Assembly (NCBI GenBank): GCA_003485015.1
Contig: DNCN01000151.1
Location: 1 to 8,658, forward strand
DNA from: a bacterium
GTDB lineage: Bacteria > UBA9089
Direction of reading: 5' to 3'
Length of the DNA: 8,658 bases
The position numbers and the translations under genes are program-made. Position 1 is the first letter of the stretch. Every line of letters starts with the position of its first letter. The notes beneath the pieces are model-generated. The model made no database searches. It was not told the origin of the DNA and saw only the letters and a list, made by a program, of their open reading frames with translations. Positions 7,705 to 8,658 of the stretch are shown here, in pieces.

Positions 7705-8552
7705 TGGAGATAAATGAGTCACAGACAGAAGGACCTCGGACAATAACTATTACCTCTGGTAAAGGAGGGGTGGGAAAGACCAATCTGGCGGTCAATTTAG
7801 CGATAGGTTTTGCTCGTTTAGGAAAACGGGTTTTACTCCTGGATGCAGATCTGGGCATAGCTAATGTAACTGTGGTTCTGGGGATGATTCCGCCACCCCG
7901 CTATAATCTCTACCACTTTGTTATCGGGGATAAGAGCCTCAAAGAGATTGTTGTCGAGAGTCCTTACGGGATCAAGATCCTTCCTGGGACAATAGGGGTA
8001 AGTAAGATGGCCAATCTCTCTCATAAACAACGAAAGGTATTAATTGAGTCTTTATATGAACTGAATTCCCTTGTTGATCTGATCATTATTGATACTGCGG
8101 CAGGACTTTCAGCTAATACCCTAGGTTTTGCCCTAAGTGCAGATGAGGTCATTATTATTACCACTCCCGAACCCACAGCTATTGCGGCTGCCTATGGAGT
8201 GATTAAGATAATCTCAAATCAGAATATAGAAGGGTCAATTAAGTTAGTCATTAACCGGGCCTTAAATATCTTAGAGGGAAAGAGAGTAGCTGATCGGATA
8301 GTAAATATTGCGGGTCAGTTTCTCTCTGCGCGAGTGGAAAGATTGGGCTATATTATGGAGGATTCTCTAGTTGGACAAGCTGTGCAGCAACAGAAACCAT
8401 TTGTCGTCTCTTATCCTCACTCGAAGGCCGCAGAGTGCATCTGCCATCTGAGGAATAGATTGGCTAGGATTCCAGAAACTCCACCAAGAGGCATAGCTGC
8501 CCTGATTAAAGGACTTCTTTTGGGAGAAGATTTTGAAAAAGAGTGGGCATAA
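7689..8552 (+). CDS. flhG: Flagellar number regulator FlhG/FleN (MinD-like ATPase, YlxH)
   Basis: FlhG is a MinD/ParA-type ATPase that controls flagellar number, usually by stimulating the GTPase of FlhF. The protein is 287 residues from 7689 or 282 from the ATG at 7704. Seen: the deviant Walker A motif TSGKGGVGKTN with Lys25 and Lys30; LLLDADLGIAN with Asp52 and Asp54 as the A-prime/switch I motif; NLYHFVIGDKSLKEIVV, a stretch typical of FlhG rather than of MinD; IIIDTAAGLS with Asp135 as switch II; and TTPEPTAIAAAYGVIKII, diagnostic of FlhG/FleN. The region before Walker A is only about 20 residues and has no DQAxxLR motif, the FlhF-activating helix of Bacillus FlhG; Pseudomonas FleN also lacks it as far as I recall. 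The C-terminus (ALIKGLLLGEDF) is a plausible membrane-targeting amphipathic helix. The gene overlaps flhF by 16 bases, which suggests coupled translation. Confidence 0.96.
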   Translation: MEGRVMEINESQTEGPRTITITSGKGGVGKTNLAVNLAIGFARLGKRVLLLDADLGIANVTVVLGMIPPPRYNLYHFVIGDKSLKEIVVESPYGIKILPGTIGVSKMANLSHKQRKVLIESLYELNSLVDLIIIDTAAGLSANTLGFALSADEVIIITTPEPTAIAAAYGVIKIISNQNIEGSIKLVINRALNILEGKRVADRIVNIAGQFLSARVERLGYIMEDSLVGQAVQQQKPFVVSYPHSKAAECICHLRNRLARIPETPPRGIAALIKGLLLGEDFEKEWA

Positions 8553-8613
8553 CGTAAGATTGTCCATTCCTTTTCGACACTAAAGAGTTGGTTTTTACAG
8601 GAGAGAATGAAGC
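8553..8613 (+). other. Intergenic stretch after flhG
   Basis: This short gap between flhG and the next possible start is AT-rich. I see no terminator hairpin and no clear promoter. AGGAG at 8599-8603 is a good Shine-Dalgarno and suggests that another gene begins just downstream, probably still in the operon. Confidence 0.4.
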
Positions 8614-8658
8614 GTGGGAATAGGACATAAAAGATTTCTTACACCCAAACTTTTGCAC
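8614..8658 (+). CDS. Possible start of the next gene (3' end outside window)
   Basis: A GTG at 8614 lies 10 bases after AGGAG and opens a frame that stays free of stops to the window end, giving only 15 residues (read as MGIGHKRFLTPKLLH). The closer ATG at 8607 ends after seven codons and is unlikely to be a gene. In many genomes the gene after flhG is fliA, the flagellar sigma factor, but these residues do not resemble a sigma factor opening. The stretch is too short to identify; another start further right is possible. Confidence 0.3.
   Translation, partial: MGIGHKRFLTPKLLH

Noticed and set aside
8607..8630. ATG followed by seven codons after AGGAG
   Set aside because: The frame is too short to be a gene and the spacing to the Shine-Dalgarno is only 3 bases; the GTG at 8614 fits better.

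Overview
The window is one uninterrupted plus-strand run of bacterial flagellar genes. It holds the 3' part of a maf-type (MAF_flag10/DUF115) flagellin glycosyltransferase gene, then fliP, fliQ, fliR, flhB, flhA, flhF and flhG, and at the right edge the possible first codons of one more gene. I see no RNA gene, CRISPR array, insertion sequence, long repeat or minus-strand gene.

Layout: bases 1-1209 are the end of maf. It runs almost directly into fliP (3 bases apart, fliP's ribosome-binding site inside maf). Bases 1213-3074 carry fliP-fliQ-fliR, the membrane core of the flagellar export gate. Bases 3084-6416 carry flhB (substrate-specificity switch, with an unusual NPVH cleavage motif) and flhA (main export-gate protein). 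A 94-100 base spacer follows, then flhF (SRP-type GTPase) overlapping flhG (MinD-type ATPase). These two set the place and number of flagella. The last 106 bases are non-coding except for a possible start codon at 8614.

How the genes work together: FliP, FliQ and FliR form the export channel. FlhB wraps around it and switches from hook to filament export. FlhA forms the cytoplasmic ring that receives cargo. FlhF and FlhG decide where and how many such machines are built. Maf decorates flagellin with a nonulosonic-type sugar before export. The short gaps, overlap and shared strand suggest one transcription unit, with a possible break before flhF.

Organism: a motile bacterium of moderate GC content using Shine-Dalgarno-led starts. 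The order fliP-Q-R-flhB-A-F-G is shared by Firmicutes, Thermotogae, Spirochaetes, several deltaproteobacterial lineages and many uncultured phyla, so I cannot name a phylum. The presence of flhF/flhG and the distinctive FlhB argue against an enterobacterium.

Overall this is mostly a conventional, intact operon. The points worth a second look are small: maf in the place where fliO often sits, Val replacing Thr in the FlhB autocleavage motif, and departures at the FlhF-FlhG activation interface. I do not see a new system here.
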